Notes: generated by a model from the sequence alone, not told the origin. DNA of 64,000 bases from Methanosarcinales archaeon (GCA_905339155.1 CAJPFJ010000028.1:1-64000); one strand, 5' to 3'. Positions 1-9,895 are shown, numbered from the stretch's first letter. Translations and numbers: made by a program.

Positions 1-2
1 GC

Positions 3-161
3 TTCCTGCTTCATAGAATACCTACTGGATTCTCAGACAAGCTTGAATTCCGGCGATACCCGCCGTACTATGTCACATCCCTTATCCAGTTCGGCTTTAC
101 GAAAGACAGGAATAGGATGTTACGTTTAAGTCGTTTCGACCTTGTGCGCCATAGTAGGTGA
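3..161 (+). CDS. C-terminal end of an unidentified gene (partial)
   Basis: An open frame enters from the left edge and ends at TGA 159-161. It codes for about 52 residues ending in LSRFDLVRHSR, rich in Arg, Tyr and Phe. I do not recognise the family. The composition is protein-like, but it is too short to be certain. The frames read on the other strand here look less convincing. Confidence 0.3.
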   Translation, partial: FLLHRIPTGFSDKLEFRRYPPYYVTSLIQFGFTKDRNRMLRLSRFDLVRHSR

Positions 162-345
162 ACAATATCAACAGGATTATGAAAGATATGAATGAATATA
201 TAGTTAATCGGTCTAAAAAAATACATATGCAAAGGGTCTGATTCATCCCCTTCCTGTCGGAAAGGGGTATTCTTAATCCTTTGAACCCACGGAGATAAAA
301 GATCAAAGCCAAATATTAAATATTAGATAATGGATTGAAATAATT

Positions 346-972
346 ATGGCAAAAGGTAAGCAGGGTATTGAAGAGAGACAAAATGAAGAAGTCGAACAAA
401 TTGAGATGAAAATAATCAAGTTATTAAGAATCAGTACAAATAGCGAGGTTGTGATCCTTGGAGAAAACAATAAGCAGATCATAGCACCTGTGCAGATTAC
501 TAAAAGTCTGGTGGGCAGAAGGGAATTTCGCCCCTCAGAACTTAATAACTTCCTTGTTGGTAAAATAAATTCAGTATCTCCAATTCAACCTTTCATTGCT
601 TATCCTATCATAAATAAAACTACTGGTTTATGTTATTTAATAACATTTGAAAAAATAATCCCTACAACACCTGAGTTCATTGAGGCGCAGGTTTATGGAA
701 GACCTTATTCGATACCTTCGGTGATCAGGTTTGGTTTGGGAACATATAAGATAAAGACAAAAAATGACCTGCCTATAACAGTTAATCTTGGTAATTTCAG
801 TAATAACAGCGCAATAAAGTTTGAAGGACTAAATATTAAACGAAACTTCAGTCATACGGCAAAGCCGGTCCATAGCCTCATAAAGATCCTCAGGGATATC
901 GTGGAACTTGATGCTGAAAATGATTTTAAGACACCTGAGGAACTTTTGAAGGCTTTGAATAAAAGACTTTAA
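346..972 (+). CDS. hypothetical protein, 208 aa
   Basis: I do not recognise this protein. It has a charged, probably coiled N-terminus (residues 1-30, rich in Glu, Lys and Gln). A mixed alpha/beta body follows with many Ile, Asn and Pro, and a helical Lys/Glu-rich C-terminus. There is no signal peptide, membrane segment or metal motif. The ATG at 346 is the first in frame. No clear Shine-Dalgarno site precedes it, but the upstream bases are AT-rich (promoter-like), so it may be leaderless. A strong hairpin follows the stop, so it is probably a single-gene transcript. Confidence 0.7.
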   Translation: MAKGKQGIEERQNEEVEQIEMKIIKLLRISTNSEVVILGENNKQIIAPVQITKSLVGRREFRPSELNNFLVGKINSVSPIQPFIAYPIINKTTGLCYLITFEKIIPTTPEFIEAQVYGRPYSIPSVIRFGLGTYKIKTKNDLPITVNLGNFSNNSAIKFEGLNIKRNFSHTAKPVHSLIKILRDIVELDAENDFKTPEELLKALNKRL

Positions 973-984
973 TTATTATGCAGA

Positions 985-1014
985 AAAGGTGGCAAGAGGA
1001 GCTTTGCCACCTTT
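985..1014 (+). terminator. hairpin after the 208-aa gene
   Basis: A perfect 11-bp inverted repeat (AAAGGTGGCAA at 985-995 with TTGCCACCTTT at 1004-1014) and an 8-nt loop sit 13 nt after the stop. There is no strong T-run directly behind it. It may be a terminator or an mRNA 3'-end stabiliser. Confidence 0.5.
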
Positions 1015-1349
1015 GCTGGTACACAACCTATCATTTGTTTAACAATACCTAAATGTATTTCTCAGCACATATAGATTTTTGTAAATTTAATGCTTAGTAT
1101 AATTGTTATAATTATGTTAATGTATATGATATAGATAAAATAAGCTTTCAAATCTCAGGAAAGCGATCCGGAGGGAAGAAGCCATTTTTATAAAAATCAG
1201 ACAAAGGCTATATATTCTTGAAGAACTTATTCAATGACAGGACTTGTATCATAGTTCAAGATCAAAAACGGTAGAAAGATCAGTGATGGGTGGAAAATGG
1301 TATCCGATAGATTTCATAGACATGGACTCCTATATCGAGGTGGGTCTGG
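1015..1349. other. intergenic stretch, no gene seen
   Basis: AT-rich DNA of about 335 nt without a convincing reading frame. Several TATA-like runs lie at about 1060-1140. The last 15 nt carry the GAGGTG ribosome binding site of the next gene. Confidence 0.5.
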
Positions 1350-1811
1350 ATGAAGTTATGGATGACTCTGTACATGATGGTCTGGGTTGCATTTATTGAG
1401 TTCCTTCTCGTGATGACTCCCGGGGGCTCTTCAGTTCTCGTATATCTGCACATCGTTCTCGGCGTAATCATCATCGGGCTTGCATTTTACAACTTCTCCG
1501 GTATTCGCAAGACTCGGGTTATGGGCAGGGTGAAGCGCATCGCTCAGGCAAGTTTCAATCTTTCAGGGGCTGCTGGCATATTCGGAATTCTGATATTCTT
1601 TGGTATTGGCAAGGCTTCAGTAATCCCGGTAATCAATATCTCGATTTATGGTCTCATCCTTTTTTTGCATGTCATCAGCTCGTTTGCGATAATCACCCAG
1701 GCTGCTGCGATAGCGATTGCATACGATATGTGGGAGGACAAAGAATTCTTAAAGGAGACCGAACCGGGTGTTGTTCCTCCTAACCCGATGCAGCAGGAAG
1801 GTATTCACTGA
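1350..1811 (+). CDS. four-helix integral membrane protein, 153 aa
   Basis: An unrecognised membrane protein with four predicted transmembrane helices at about residues 5-24, 28-48, 68-90 and 96-124. A short acidic, proline-rich tail (VVPPNPMQQEG) follows. His33 in helix 2 and His106 in helix 4 are candidate haem ligands, but this is only inference. The start is fixed by GAGGTG seven bases upstream. It stands alone, followed by about 230 nt of non-coding DNA that holds the promoter of the next gene. Confidence 0.75.
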   Translation: MKLWMTLYMMVWVAFIEFLLVMTPGGSSVLVYLHIVLGVIIIGLAFYNFSGIRKTRVMGRVKRIAQASFNLSGAAGIFGILIFFGIGKASVIPVINISIYGLILFLHVISSFAIITQAAAIAIAYDMWEDKEFLKETEPGVVPPNPMQQEGIH

Positions 1812-2039
1812 GTAGGGAAGATATGCCCTCTGAATTGTGGTAGTTCAGTTTTACTTTGGCATCTTAATCTCAAGAACTCCATTTTATCTGTTTAAATCAA
1901 GACATATTCTTAAGTACTGAGACCTGTTTGTATATACTAGAGGATTTTTGGGTTTTTCGTTTAATCCCAAAGATACTACATAAAAACTCAGATATATTAA
2001 ATACATTGTCTGTATAATATAATCAGTGGTGTGTGATTT

Positions 2040-3605
2040 ATGAAATCAACGAAATCGTTGTGTCCTGAATGTCTTGCTGTTATCGATGCTTCGATACTTG
2101 AAGAGAATGGAAAAATGATTCTTGAAAAAACGTGCAAAAAACACGGGCTTTACAGGGATATCTACTGGTCTGATCCAGTGCAGTTCAAGCGTTTTGAACG
2201 CTATTGGCATGATGGTGGCGGTCTATTAAATCCAAGCGGTCCGGATGGGAATTGTCCCCACTCATGCGGGATCTGTAAGTCCCATAAAACTACTACAATT
2301 CTTGCGAACATTGATGTCACAAACCGCTGCAACCAGGCATGCCCTGTATGTTTTGCCAATGCATCAGCCTCAGGTTATCTTTACGAACCAACACTATCCC
2401 AGATCAGGGCAATGATGCAGATGCTTCGAAATGAAAAGCCGGTCCCATGTCCTGCTGTTCAGTTTTCGGGAGGTGAACCCACGATGCGCGAGGATATCGT
2501 AGAGATCGTGAAGATGGCCAGCGAATTTAATTTCACACAGGTCCAGATGGCAACCAACGGGATCAAACTTTCAAGGAGCCTGGAGTTATGCCAAAGATTA
2601 AATGATGCAGGTCTTCACACCGTTTATTTGCAGTTTGACGGGGTGACTGAAGAGCCTTATATCAAGAACAGGGGTTTCAATGCGCTCCCTATCAAACTTA
2701 AAGCGATCGAGAATTGCAGAAAAGGGGGGCTTAACAGTGTTTCTCTTGTGCCCACGCTTGCAAAAGGTGTAAATGATATGCAGGTAGGCGATATTATCCG
2801 CTTTGCTGTAAAGAACATGGATACTGTAAAAGGTATCAATTTCCAGCCAATTTCCTTTGCAGGAAGGATAAATAAAGAAGAGAGGATGGAAAAAAGAATT
2901 ACTATTTCAGACTTATTTAGATTGATAGATGAACAGACAGATGGGGCTATTACTGCACAGGATTTCTATCCTGTGCCATTTGTTGTGCCCGTCTCTCATT
3001 TTGTTACCGCTGAGGAAGGTATCCCCAATATTGAATTTACAGTACATCCGCATTGCGGAGCTGGTACCTATGTTTATATCGAAAATGGAAAAATGATACC
3101 TATTACCCGCTTTATCGATGTGGAAGGACTTCTTGAAAATATTGATGACCTGGCCTTGAATGGAGAGAAATGGCTTGGCAAATCACTCGGCAAGATAAAA
3201 AGGATTGGCAGCCTTATTTCCATATTGCCTAAATATATCGATCTTGCAAAAGCTCCCAAGTCAGTAGATGTGAAAAAACTCTTTATTGATGTCCTTAAGG
3301 AAGGATCCGGGGAAGCTACAAAGGAATTCCACCGCCATACTCTCTTTATCGGTTCAATGCATTTTATGGATCTCTATAACATGGACCTTGAGAGGATCAA
3401 AAGATGTGGAGTTCATTATGCAACGCCAGACGGGAGGATCATTCCTTTCTGTACTTATAATACTATCCACAGGGCGCAGGTGGAGAAAAAGTTCTCAACA
3501 CCGTTGACAGGTGCAATTCATTGTGTTCCAATCCATAGTGTTGATTTCAGCAAGGACACGGATCCTGTGCGTGCACCTCTTATCTTAACCATTCCTCCAT
3601 TTTGA
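2040..3605 (+). CDS. tes: radical SAM enzyme, probable tetraether lipid synthase (Tes)
   Basis: A 521-aa radical SAM protein. It has an N-terminal CPxC zinc/Fe-S knuckle, further Cys pairs (CPHSCGICKSH, about residues 73-82), and the SAM-cluster motif CNQACPVC at about residue 97. The GGEPT motif follows. A C-terminal region carries Cys/His-rich segments (HRHTLFIGSMHF, IIPFCTYN). This layout, length and sequence match the MJ0619/MA_1486 family, shown to join two archaeal lipid tails into tetraether chains through several Fe-S clusters. The family was earlier annotated as a radical SAM methyltransferase. A TATA-like element lies at about 1990-2002. The radical SAM assignment is certain; the Tes role is inferred from family resemblance. 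Confidence 0.75.
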   Translation: MKSTKSLCPECLAVIDASILEENGKMILEKTCKKHGLYRDIYWSDPVQFKRFERYWHDGGGLLNPSGPDGNCPHSCGICKSHKTTTILANIDVTNRCNQACPVCFANASASGYLYEPTLSQIRAMMQMLRNEKPVPCPAVQFSGGEPTMREDIVEIVKMASEFNFTQVQMATNGIKLSRSLELCQRLNDAGLHTVYLQFDGVTEEPYIKNRGFNALPIKLKAIENCRKGGLNSVSLVPTLAKGVNDMQVGDIIRFAVKNMDTVKGINFQPISFAGRINKEERMEKRITISDLFRLIDEQTDGAITAQDFYPVPFVVPVSHFVTAEEGIPNIEFTVHPHCGAGTYVYIENGKMIPITRFIDVEGLLENIDDLALNGEKWLGKSLGKIKRIGSLISILPKYIDLAKAPKSVDVKKLFIDVLKEGSGEATKEFHRHTLFIGSMHFMDLYNMDLERIKRCGVHYATPDGRIIPFCTYNTIHRAQVEKKFSTPLTGAIHCVPIHSVDFSKDTDPVRAPLILTIPPF

Positions 3606-3612
3606 GCATAGT

Positions 3613-5277
3613 TTAATGACCACGCGCTGCCATAGGCACGCTGTACATCCACAGGGCTGTCAATCCGAACATCAGCATCAATACGATATACGGCAAAACC
3701 GATGATTTCGAATTGGGATTATTCTGCGATATCTTATATGCTGTGTAAATAGCTCCCAGAACGCCCAGTACTGAAAGAATATACTGGATTATCTGAACCG
3801 TTGGCATATTCAGGATCGATGGATCACCTGTAATATTCCATCCAACAAGAGAAGCTGAGGTATATATCACAGACAACCCTTCACCCAGGAAATGTTTTGC
3901 ATTGTGAGCAAGGTGTATTCCAAGTCCAAGGGGGATAAGAGCATATCCATAGCGAACGAAGCTGGAAAGTGTTGTTTCCGCAGGAACATCCATATCAATA
4001 TTCAATTGCGCAGACGAGTCAGATATTACATTTGTATTCTGTGTTTTTTTCGGCAAGATACTCGAAACAAAACTTGCACCCAGCATCAGAAAGACAGGTA
4101 TAATCATTGCGGCTGCAAATATTATAGTCCACGCGATTGTGAAATTGGTGATGCCGGTTGTATTTTCAAACCATTCCATGAATGGCCCCCATACTTCAAG
4201 CATAACCACAGTCTGGACTACTACTATCCCGATAAGAGCTGTTGCAAGGAAAGATTCCTCAAACCGCGGTTTTTTTATGAACCACAATTCACTTGTCGGG
4301 GGGCGCGGTGTTATCCTTATAGCATCATACTGGCATGTCTTTATGCAGTTTGAGCAGAAATTGCATGACCTGTTTGAGTCCATTGTTCTTGGATATTCGA
4401 ACATTGAGCATCCGTCAACCTTTCCATCTCCTTTAAAGCATGTCGGAGTCTTGCAGGCTTTGCATTTTTCGTTGTCAGCCCGGAGTTCAAGCGCTGAACT
4501 CATGGAATAATTACTTGACAGGCCGCCGAGGAAACAGAGATAACGGCACCAGGCTCTCCTTTCATAAACTGCGCCCATAAGGACTACTCCTGTGAACACA
4601 AAAAGCAGGAGATAGCCGGTGTTCCTTGGATTTTCCACAAGCCCAAGCACGGAATCAACCCATGTTATTATCAGGAAAGCAATTATTATGATCCAGACGC
4701 CATAAGTCTGAAGGAATTTTGGCACTTTCTTATGCATTCCCACATTTTTTTGCACTTCATCGCTCACTCGTGATAGGGGACAAACTGAACACCAGAACCT
4801 GCCAAATACAAGGAATAAGACCGGCAAGATCGGCCACAACAGTATCCATACCATTACCGAGCCGAAATTAAGAGATGTTTCTTCAGGGCCAAGAAATAGC
4901 TGGATGACAAGGATGCCAAATATTATCATTGTTGGCAAAACAAATATTAATGGATACCATTTGCTTTTTAAAAGAGCTTTAAGCTGTGGGTTGTTAAGGA
5001 AATTTATTTTCTTAAGATTCCCAGTATTGAATGCAACAAATCCTAAAGCCACAATGGCAAGAAGGAACAAAGCTATTACTAACCAGTTGACCTGTCCCCC
5101 CATGGAGTGGCCGCCTTCACTTGTTGTAGTGGCATGATCTGATGCAGGCATGTTGCCCATATCCATATTTCCCATGTCCATATTCTGTTCATTTGCAATC
5201 ACTGGCAAAATGAACACAGCCAGCAGCAAAATCGTATATAAGAAAAACAACTTTTTTAGTTTCATCTTTTTCACCAT
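3613..5277 (-). CDS. Met-rich polytopic membrane ferredoxin (NapH/NosR/CcoG-like)
   Basis: A 554-aa protein with a signal or anchor helix at 8-27, then a periplasm-facing Met/His segment with repeated MDMGNM units and HSMGG. Several transmembrane helices follow, interrupted by CSVCPLSRVSDE and a two-cluster ferredoxin region (about residues 270-320, CKACKTPTC...CNFCSNCIKTCQYDA). Such proteins pass electrons across the membrane to periplasmic metalloenzymes or assist copper-site assembly. The Met-rich stretch looks copper-binding. It sits downstream of the copA operon on the same strand, which supports a copper role. ATG at 5265 (MKLKKLFF), preceded by GGTGA, is an alternative start. Palindromic TTTAC/GTAAA sites lie just upstream. 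Confidence 0.75.
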   Translation of the reverse strand: MVKKMKLKKLFFLYTILLLAVFILPVIANEQNMDMGNMDMGNMPASDHATTTSEGGHSMGGQVNWLVIALFLLAIVALGFVAFNTGNLKKINFLNNPQLKALLKSKWYPLIFVLPTMIIFGILVIQLFLGPEETSLNFGSVMVWILLWPILPVLFLVFGRFWCSVCPLSRVSDEVQKNVGMHKKVPKFLQTYGVWIIIIAFLIITWVDSVLGLVENPRNTGYLLLFVFTGVVLMGAVYERRAWCRYLCFLGGLSSNYSMSSALELRADNEKCKACKTPTCFKGDGKVDGCSMFEYPRTMDSNRSCNFCSNCIKTCQYDAIRITPRPPTSELWFIKKPRFEESFLATALIGIVVVQTVVMLEVWGPFMEWFENTTGITNFTIAWTIIFAAAMIIPVFLMLGASFVSSILPKKTQNTNVISDSSAQLNIDMDVPAETTLSSFVRYGYALIPLGLGIHLAHNAKHFLGEGLSVIYTSASLVGWNITGDPSILNMPTVQIIQYILSVLGVLGAIYTAYKISQNNPNSKSSVLPYIVLMLMFGLTALWMYSVPMAARGH

Positions 5278-5281
5278 GTAG

Positions 5282-5318
5282 TTTACATCCCTTGTGTAAG
5301 GTTTACGACCATTGTAAA
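5282..5318. promoter_or_regulatory. paired TTTAC/GTAAA operator-like sites
   Basis: Two inverted half-site pairs lie directly upstream of the membrane ferredoxin gene: TTTAC at 5282-5286 with GTAAG at 5296-5300, and TTTAC at 5302-5306 with GTAAA at 5314-5318. A related palindrome occurs upstream of copA at 9133-9146, so one regulator, possibly copper-responsive, could serve both. The regulator itself is not identified. Confidence 0.4.
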
Positions 5319-5407
5319 CAAATCTTATTGGTCATTCCCTGTATATAAAGGAATATCAATTGAAATTTAATTATAGTGTTACAGTGTCAAAGATTTACTG
5401 ACATTTA

Positions 5408-6046
5408 TCAGGCTTTTATTGCCCTGTACAGTGAAAGAGTACCGAATATCGTCATGAATCTTGCGGTTTCTTCGGCCCGGTCAAAACCAGCCTTCTGGAA
5501 CATCTGTGGCAGCAACCCATCTATGTTATCTCTTGTTTCCTCAAGATGCCGGAATACCAGGGAGATCAAATACATCAGTGCATTATGAGGCTTCCCAAAG
5601 TCAGCGACATGCAATTCTCCCCCTGGTTTTAGAACCCTGAATATTTCTTTAAATGTGCGGGCTTTGTTCTCTGTTGTCAGATGATGAAAAACAAGGCTTG
5701 AAACTACACGGTCAAAAGAGCTGTCAGGATACGGCAATTCAAATGACATCCCGGTATCAAGAAAAATGTCAAGACCTTCCTTTGCGACTTTTGCCCTTGC
5801 TATACCAAGAATTTTTGGGTCTCCGTCAAGCCCGGTCACTTCGGTGTCGGGATAAGCTTTCTTTATAAGAATAGTCAGGGTTGCAGTACCACAGCCCACG
5901 TCGAGTAGCCGGTAACCATTTTTGATATTAGCCTGCTCAACCAGAGTTCGCTTGAAGGTGGATTCGCGCATCAACAGCATCACAGGGTCGTACAGAGTGC
6001 TGAGCCATTCAAACCTGAGCGCTGGTATGTATCTATCGTAATTCAT
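5408..6046 (-). CDS. class I SAM-dependent methyltransferase (UbiE-like)
   Basis: A 212-aa Rossmann-type methyltransferase. Motif I is LLDVGCGTATLT (about residues 48-59), followed by an acidic residue in GLDGDP, motif SFDRVVSSLVFHHL, and the post-motif VLKPGGELHVADFG. The substrate is unknown; such enzymes methylate quinones, lipids or small molecules. It is the last gene of a tight operon with copA and a 72-aa membrane protein (2 and 9 nt gaps). That suggests a role tied to copper or redox stress, but the link is only positional. Confidence 0.8.
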   Translation of the reverse strand: MNYDRYIPALRFEWLSTLYDPVMLLMRESTFKRTLVEQANIKNGYRLLDVGCGTATLTILIKKAYPDTEVTGLDGDPKILGIARAKVAKEGLDIFLDTGMSFELPYPDSSFDRVVSSLVFHHLTTENKARTFKEIFRVLKPGGELHVADFGKPHNALMYLISLVFRHLEETRDNIDGLLPQMFQKAGFDRAEETARFMTIFGTLSLYRAIKA

Positions 6047-6048
6047 AT

Positions 6049-6267
6049 CTATTTCTTTAGCCTTTTTTCAATTACTCCAGGCCATATCGAAGCCGATACT
6101 ATCATCGAAAGAATGAATGCATAAACCATCCCCGCATACACATCAGTATAACTATATTGAGTGGATGGGGCAACTTTTTGGATAGCAAATATATAAAATA
6201 ATACCACGATCAAAATCGATGTTATCGTACTTGCTGCAACACTGTAAAATCCAGTTTTATTTTCCAT
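6049..6267 (-). CDS. small two-helix membrane protein, 72 aa
   Basis: An unrecognised protein with two hydrophobic helices (about residues 9-29 and 43-63) joined by a short polar loop rich in Tyr, Ser and Thr (STQYSYTDVY). It ends in a basic tail, KRLKK. It lies between copA (9 nt gap) and the methyltransferase (2 nt gap) and must be co-transcribed with them. It could be a CopA partner; nothing in the sequence shows its function. Confidence 0.7.
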   Translation of the reverse strand: MENKTGFYSVAASTITSILIVVLFYIFAIQKVAPSTQYSYTDVYAGMVYAFILSMIVSASIWPGVIEKRLKK

Positions 6268-6276
6268 AACTCACCT

Positions 6277-9024
6277 CTAAAGCTTTATCCTCTTCATCAA
6301 AAGCGTGTTCAATGTCACAGAAACAGAGCTTGTAGCCATTGCTGCTGCTGCAAGTGCGGGATTGAGCAAAAACGGCGGATTCGTGAACGGATAGAGAATT
6401 CCTGCAGCTATGGGTATTCCCACAATGTTATAGAAGAAAGCCCAGAACAGGTTCTGCTTAATCTTGTTCAATGTAAGCCTGCTGAGGCGTATGGCCTTTG
6501 CCACATCGCGCACATCGCTTTTTATCAGGACAATTTGCGCTGACTCGATCGCAACATCTGTACCGCTTCCAATAGCGATACCAACATCAGACTGCATGAG
6601 CGCTGGCGCATCATTTATGCCATCGCCTACCATCGCCACTTTTTTCCCTTGCTCCTGGAGGTTCTTTATCCGGGATGCTTTTTCCTCAGGCAGCACTTCT
6701 GATAATACAATGTCTATACCTACCTGTTTTGCGATCGCATCAGCTGTGCGCTTATTATCTCCGGTGATCATGGCGACCGTAAATCCCATGGTATGAAGTT
6801 CACTCACTGCTTCCTTTGAATGCTCTTTCAATGTATCGGCAACAGCGATAATTCCTACAATTTCATTATCGGATGACACAAGCATGGCAGTTTTCCCCTG
6901 GGTTTCGAGTTCTTCCATCCTGATATTCTGGGGCGTGATGTCCATATTGTTTTCAGTCATCAGTTTTCGCGTGCCCACAAGGACTCGCTTTCCGTCGAAT
7001 TTTACTTCTATTCCTCTTCCTGGAATTGCTTTGAAGCTTTCTGAATCAGGGATTTCAATACCCCGTTCTTTTGCGCCTTTCAATATAGCCTCTCCAAGCG
7101 GATGTTCCGACCCTTTTTCAGCAATAGCAGCAAGTTTCAGGATTTCATTCTCTGCTCCTTTTATTGCTATTACATCGGTTAGTGAAGGCTCACCTTTTGT
7201 AAGCGTTCCTGTCTTATCAAATACAATAGTATCAAGTTTCTGCGCACGCTCAAGCGCTTCACCGCCTTTTATTAGAATACCATTCTCGGCTCCTTTTCCT
7301 GTGCCCACCATTATCGCAGTAGGTGTGGCAAGCCCCACCGCACATGGGCATGAGATGATCAGGACTGTTATGGATATCAATAGCGAGAAGAGGAAGGGTG
7401 ATGTCATTCCCATCCCGAAAGTTGCGGGAACATTGAAATATTCAAAACCGATAAAGAACCAGAAAAAGAATGTTAGAAGCGCGAGCACATGGACTGCAAG
7501 AATGAAATGCCCGGCAACAATATCAGCAAGTTTCTGGATCGGTGCTTTCTGGGTCTGGGCGTCTTCCACTAATTTGATTATCTGGGCAAGCGCTGTATCT
7601 GCTCCAACTTTTGTGGCTGTGAATTTTATCATCCCTGTCTTGTTCATGGTGGCGCCTATAACTTCTGAGCCTACCGTTTTTTCTACAGGTATGCTCTCGC
7701 CTGTCAGCATTGATTCATCAATTGCAGTAAGACCATCTATGACTTTTCCATCCACAGGTATTTTTTCACCGGGTCTTACAATCACCACATCATTGACAGT
7801 GACATTTTCTACAGGTATCTCTTTTTCTTCACCGTTCACAATGATTCGGGCTGTCTTTGCACGTAAACCCATCAGCTTCCTTATTGCCTCGGAAGTTTTT
7901 CCTTTGGTAAGCGCCTCAAGATACCGCCCCAGCACTATGAACATAATAAGAAGTGCTGCTGTATCGTAATAGGTATGTTTGTATGCTTCACCAAGATCAA
8001 GGAAAGTTGCTGCTACGCTGATAATATACGCAGCTCCTGTCCCTGTAGCGATCAGGAGGTTCATGTCCGTGACGCCGTGTTTTAAACCTTTGTATGTGCC
8101 CTCGAAGAACTGACGCCCCGGGAAGAGCATTACGATGGTGGCAAGAATAAATAGCAAATAATCGTTTTTCAGTATTTCGGGAACAAATCCCCAGCCAAGG
8201 TTTCGTCCCATATCCCCAAGTGAAATAGGAACCGCAAGAACCAGCGCTATTATGAAATTGATCTTCTGTTTTTTTATCTCTGACTCTCTTGCTCTTTGCT
8301 CCCTGTCAGCTTCTGTCTTATCAATTTTTTCAGATGCCGTATAACCAACATTTTCAATGACTTTTTTTATTTCCGGGACTGAGACTATTTCGGGATCATA
8401 ATTGATCTTTGCCTGCTCAAGAGGAAAACTCACATTTGCAAAGGTTATGCCGCTTGTTTTCTTAAGAGCGGTTTCTATGTTAAGAGCACATGTTGCGCAG
8501 TGCATCCCCATAATTTTTAGCGTGATCTCTGTCTTTGCGACCCCATATCCGATGCCTGTAATAGCGTTTTCAAAAGCTGCCGGGTTCACCTTTCCTGAAT
8601 CATACTCGATCGTTGCTTTTTCAACCGAGAAATTGACCGTTGCTTTTTTTACCCCCTCTATCTTATTAAGTACCTTCTCGATATTCTGGGCACATGATGC
8701 GCAGGTCATTCCTGTAAGTTTCAAAGTGGTTTTTTGTATTCCACCGGATTTGGCTTCTTCTTTCACTAATGGCAAAGTGACAATCTGTTTAACAGGTACA
8801 GGGCAGGCTTCTTCTTCGTCGATGACGTCATACCCGGATGCTATGATCGCTTTTTTTATAGCTTCAATATCAGTAATAGAAGTATCAAACGAAACCGTAA
8901 CCTGTCCCTTTTTATGATCCGATGAGGCTTTTGTGACGCCTTTAACACTCTTTGCTGCTTCACTGACAGTTTTTTCGCAGTGCTCGCACATCATGCCTTT
9001 AATTTTTATCAAAACGTCTTCCAA
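6277..9024 (-). CDS. copA: copper-exporting P1B-type ATPase
   Basis: A 915-aa heavy-metal ATPase. It has three N-terminal HMA domains with GMMCEHC, GMTCASC and GMHCATC metal sites. Paired transmembrane helices follow, then the TGES actuator motif, the intramembrane CPC metal site (SCPCAVG), the DKTGTLT phosphorylation site, an HP motif (SEHPLGEA) and the [10 protein letters not shown] hinge. CPC together with HMA domains defines Cu(I) exporters (CopA). Translation starts at TTG 9024-9022, preceded by GGAG at 7 nt spacing; no better ATG exists. It heads an operon with a small membrane protein and a methyltransferase. Confidence 0.93.
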   Translation of the reverse strand: MEDVLIKIKGMMCEHCEKTVSEAAKSVKGVTKASSDHKKGQVTVSFDTSITDIEAIKKAIIASGYDVIDEEEACPVPVKQIVTLPLVKEEAKSGGIQKTTLKLTGMTCASCAQNIEKVLNKIEGVKKATVNFSVEKATIEYDSGKVNPAAFENAITGIGYGVAKTEITLKIMGMHCATCALNIETALKKTSGITFANVSFPLEQAKINYDPEIVSVPEIKKVIENVGYTASEKIDKTEADREQRARESEIKKQKINFIIALVLAVPISLGDMGRNLGWGFVPEILKNDYLLFILATIVMLFPGRQFFEGTYKGLKHGVTDMNLLIATGTGAAYIISVAATFLDLGEAYKHTYYDTAALLIMFIVLGRYLEALTKGKTSEAIRKLMGLRAKTARIIVNGEEKEIPVENVTVNDVVIVRPGEKIPVDGKVIDGLTAIDESMLTGESIPVEKTVGSEVIGATMNKTGMIKFTATKVGADTALAQIIKLVEDAQTQKAPIQKLADIVAGHFILAVHVLALLTFFFWFFIGFEYFNVPATFGMGMTSPFLFSLLISITVLIISCPCAVGLATPTAIMVGTGKGAENGILIKGGEALERAQKLDTIVFDKTGTLTKGEPSLTDVIAIKGAENEILKLAAIAEKGSEHPLGEAILKGAKERGIEIPDSESFKAIPGRGIEVKFDGKRVLVGTRKLMTENNMDITPQNIRMEELETQGKTAMLVSSDNEIVGIIAVADTLKEHSKEAVSELHTMGFTVAMITGDNKRTADAIAKQVGIDIVLSEVLPEEKASRIKNLQEQGKKVAMVGDGINDAPALMQSDVGIAIGSGTDVAIESAQIVLIKSDVRDVAKAIRLSRLTLNKIKQNLFWAFFYNIVGIPIAAGILYPFTNPPFLLNPALAAAAMATSSVSVTLNTLLMKRIKL

Positions 9025-9132
9025 TTTAATTCTCCAGATTTTTTTTAAATATATACAATAATTAAGTAATTAATTTATCTTTATCTTTTAAGTTTGTTTT
9101 GGTTGAAATATAGGAAAATAATTGGCTTTTGG

Positions 9133-9146
9133 TTTACGTTTGTAAA
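9133..9146. promoter_or_regulatory. palindrome upstream of copA
   Basis: TTTAC-GTTT-GTAAA is a 14-bp near-palindrome about 110 nt upstream of the copA start. It resembles the half-sites in front of the Met-rich membrane ferredoxin (5282-5318). A diverged relative with the same flanks (TTTTGGTTTAAGTTTATAAA) occurs near 10055. It could be an operator or part of a repeated promoter element. Confidence 0.35.
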
Positions 9147-9208
9147 AAATCATATGAATATTTTTCCTATCTTAAACCACAAACCACTTAATACAATCCT
9201 AAAGATGA

Positions 9209-9375
9209 TGGCTGAGTGCATCCAGCTTTGCCGCGATTGTGCTGTATTGCAGGAGCGGGCGGATGAGCGCCATTGCAGCCGAGACGATGGTCAAGCTGGG
9301 ATATACAGATGTCTGGAACCTGAAGGTATGCACGAGTGTGAGCAGAAGGGTTACACCCTGCTGAACAAGCCTTAA
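9209..9375 (+). pseudogene. rhodanese-domain remnant, frameshifted and 5'-truncated
   Basis: One frame reads IVLYCRSGRMSAIAAETM and then VKLGYTDVWNLK. This is the active-site half of a rhodanese (sulfurtransferase) domain with catalytic Cys in CRSGRMS (TGC 9248-9250). Just after WNLK the reading must shift to another frame to continue GMHECEQKGYTLLNKP and the natural stop at 9373-9375, so bases have been lost near 9322. Nothing upstream encodes the first half. The ATG-initiated frame from 9094 is an artefact of the shift. Confidence 0.7.
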
Positions 9376-9427
9376 GAGCTTTAATCCTCTCAGTATCAAC
9401 AATCATTTCCTATTACAACAGCCATAA

Positions 9428-9895
9428 TCATTTTCTTACGGTCAACACAGGGATTCTCGAACCCCGTATAACTTTATCAGCCACACTTCCAAGTAGAAAT
9501 TTCTCAATCCCACTTCTGCCCAGTGTGCCCATTACTATTAAATCAACAGATTGTTCCTCTGCAAGTTTCAATATCTCCTTTGCTGGTTGGCCTTCTATGA
9601 TCCATTTCCTAACCTCCAGACCTTCTTTCTTTGCCAAATCCTCAACGTATTTTATAGCCTCATCACCTTCATGTTTCAAAATCCTTTTAAAGCCTTCGAT
9701 GGAAACATCAGTTGGGAGATATGATTTAGGATCATAATTTGTTTTTATATCCAGACTGCTGGGAGGGGATATGAGGCTTATCACAAAAACAGCATAAAGC
9801 TCTGCTTCTGAGAGCTTTGCAAGTTCAATTGCATGGGTTACTGCCTTTTTAGTATGCTCTGATCCATCAGTTGCTATTAAGATTTTTTTATACAG
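9428..9895 (-). CDS. universal stress protein (UspA family) without a normal start codon
   Basis: Homology covers a full UspA domain: KKILIATDGSEHT at the N-terminus, then the GTLGRSGIEKFLLGSVADKV nucleotide-binding loop and RIPVLTVRK at the end. These proteins bind ATP and act in stress responses. The first in-frame ATG (9784) would remove the first strand and the IATDGS motif. Homology continues upstream to CTG 9895 (LYKKILIATDGS) and slightly beyond, with no in-frame ATG, GTG or TTG before a stop near 9950. GGAGG lies about 15 nt before the CTG. Either a non-standard start is used or the start codon has been lost. Confidence 0.65.
   Translation of the reverse strand: MYKKILIATDGSEHTKKAVTHAIELAKLSEAELYAVFVISLISPPSSLDIKTNYDPKSYLPTDVSIEGFKRILKHEGDEAIKYVEDLAKKEGLEVRKWIIEGQPAKEILKLAEEQSVDLIVMGTLGRSGIEKFLLGSVADKVIRGSRIPVLTVRK

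Noticed and set aside
9094-9375. Four-Cys copper-storage (DUF326-like) protein
   Set aside because: The Cys residues (CIQLCRDC) appear only because a rhodanese remnant is read in the wrong frame.
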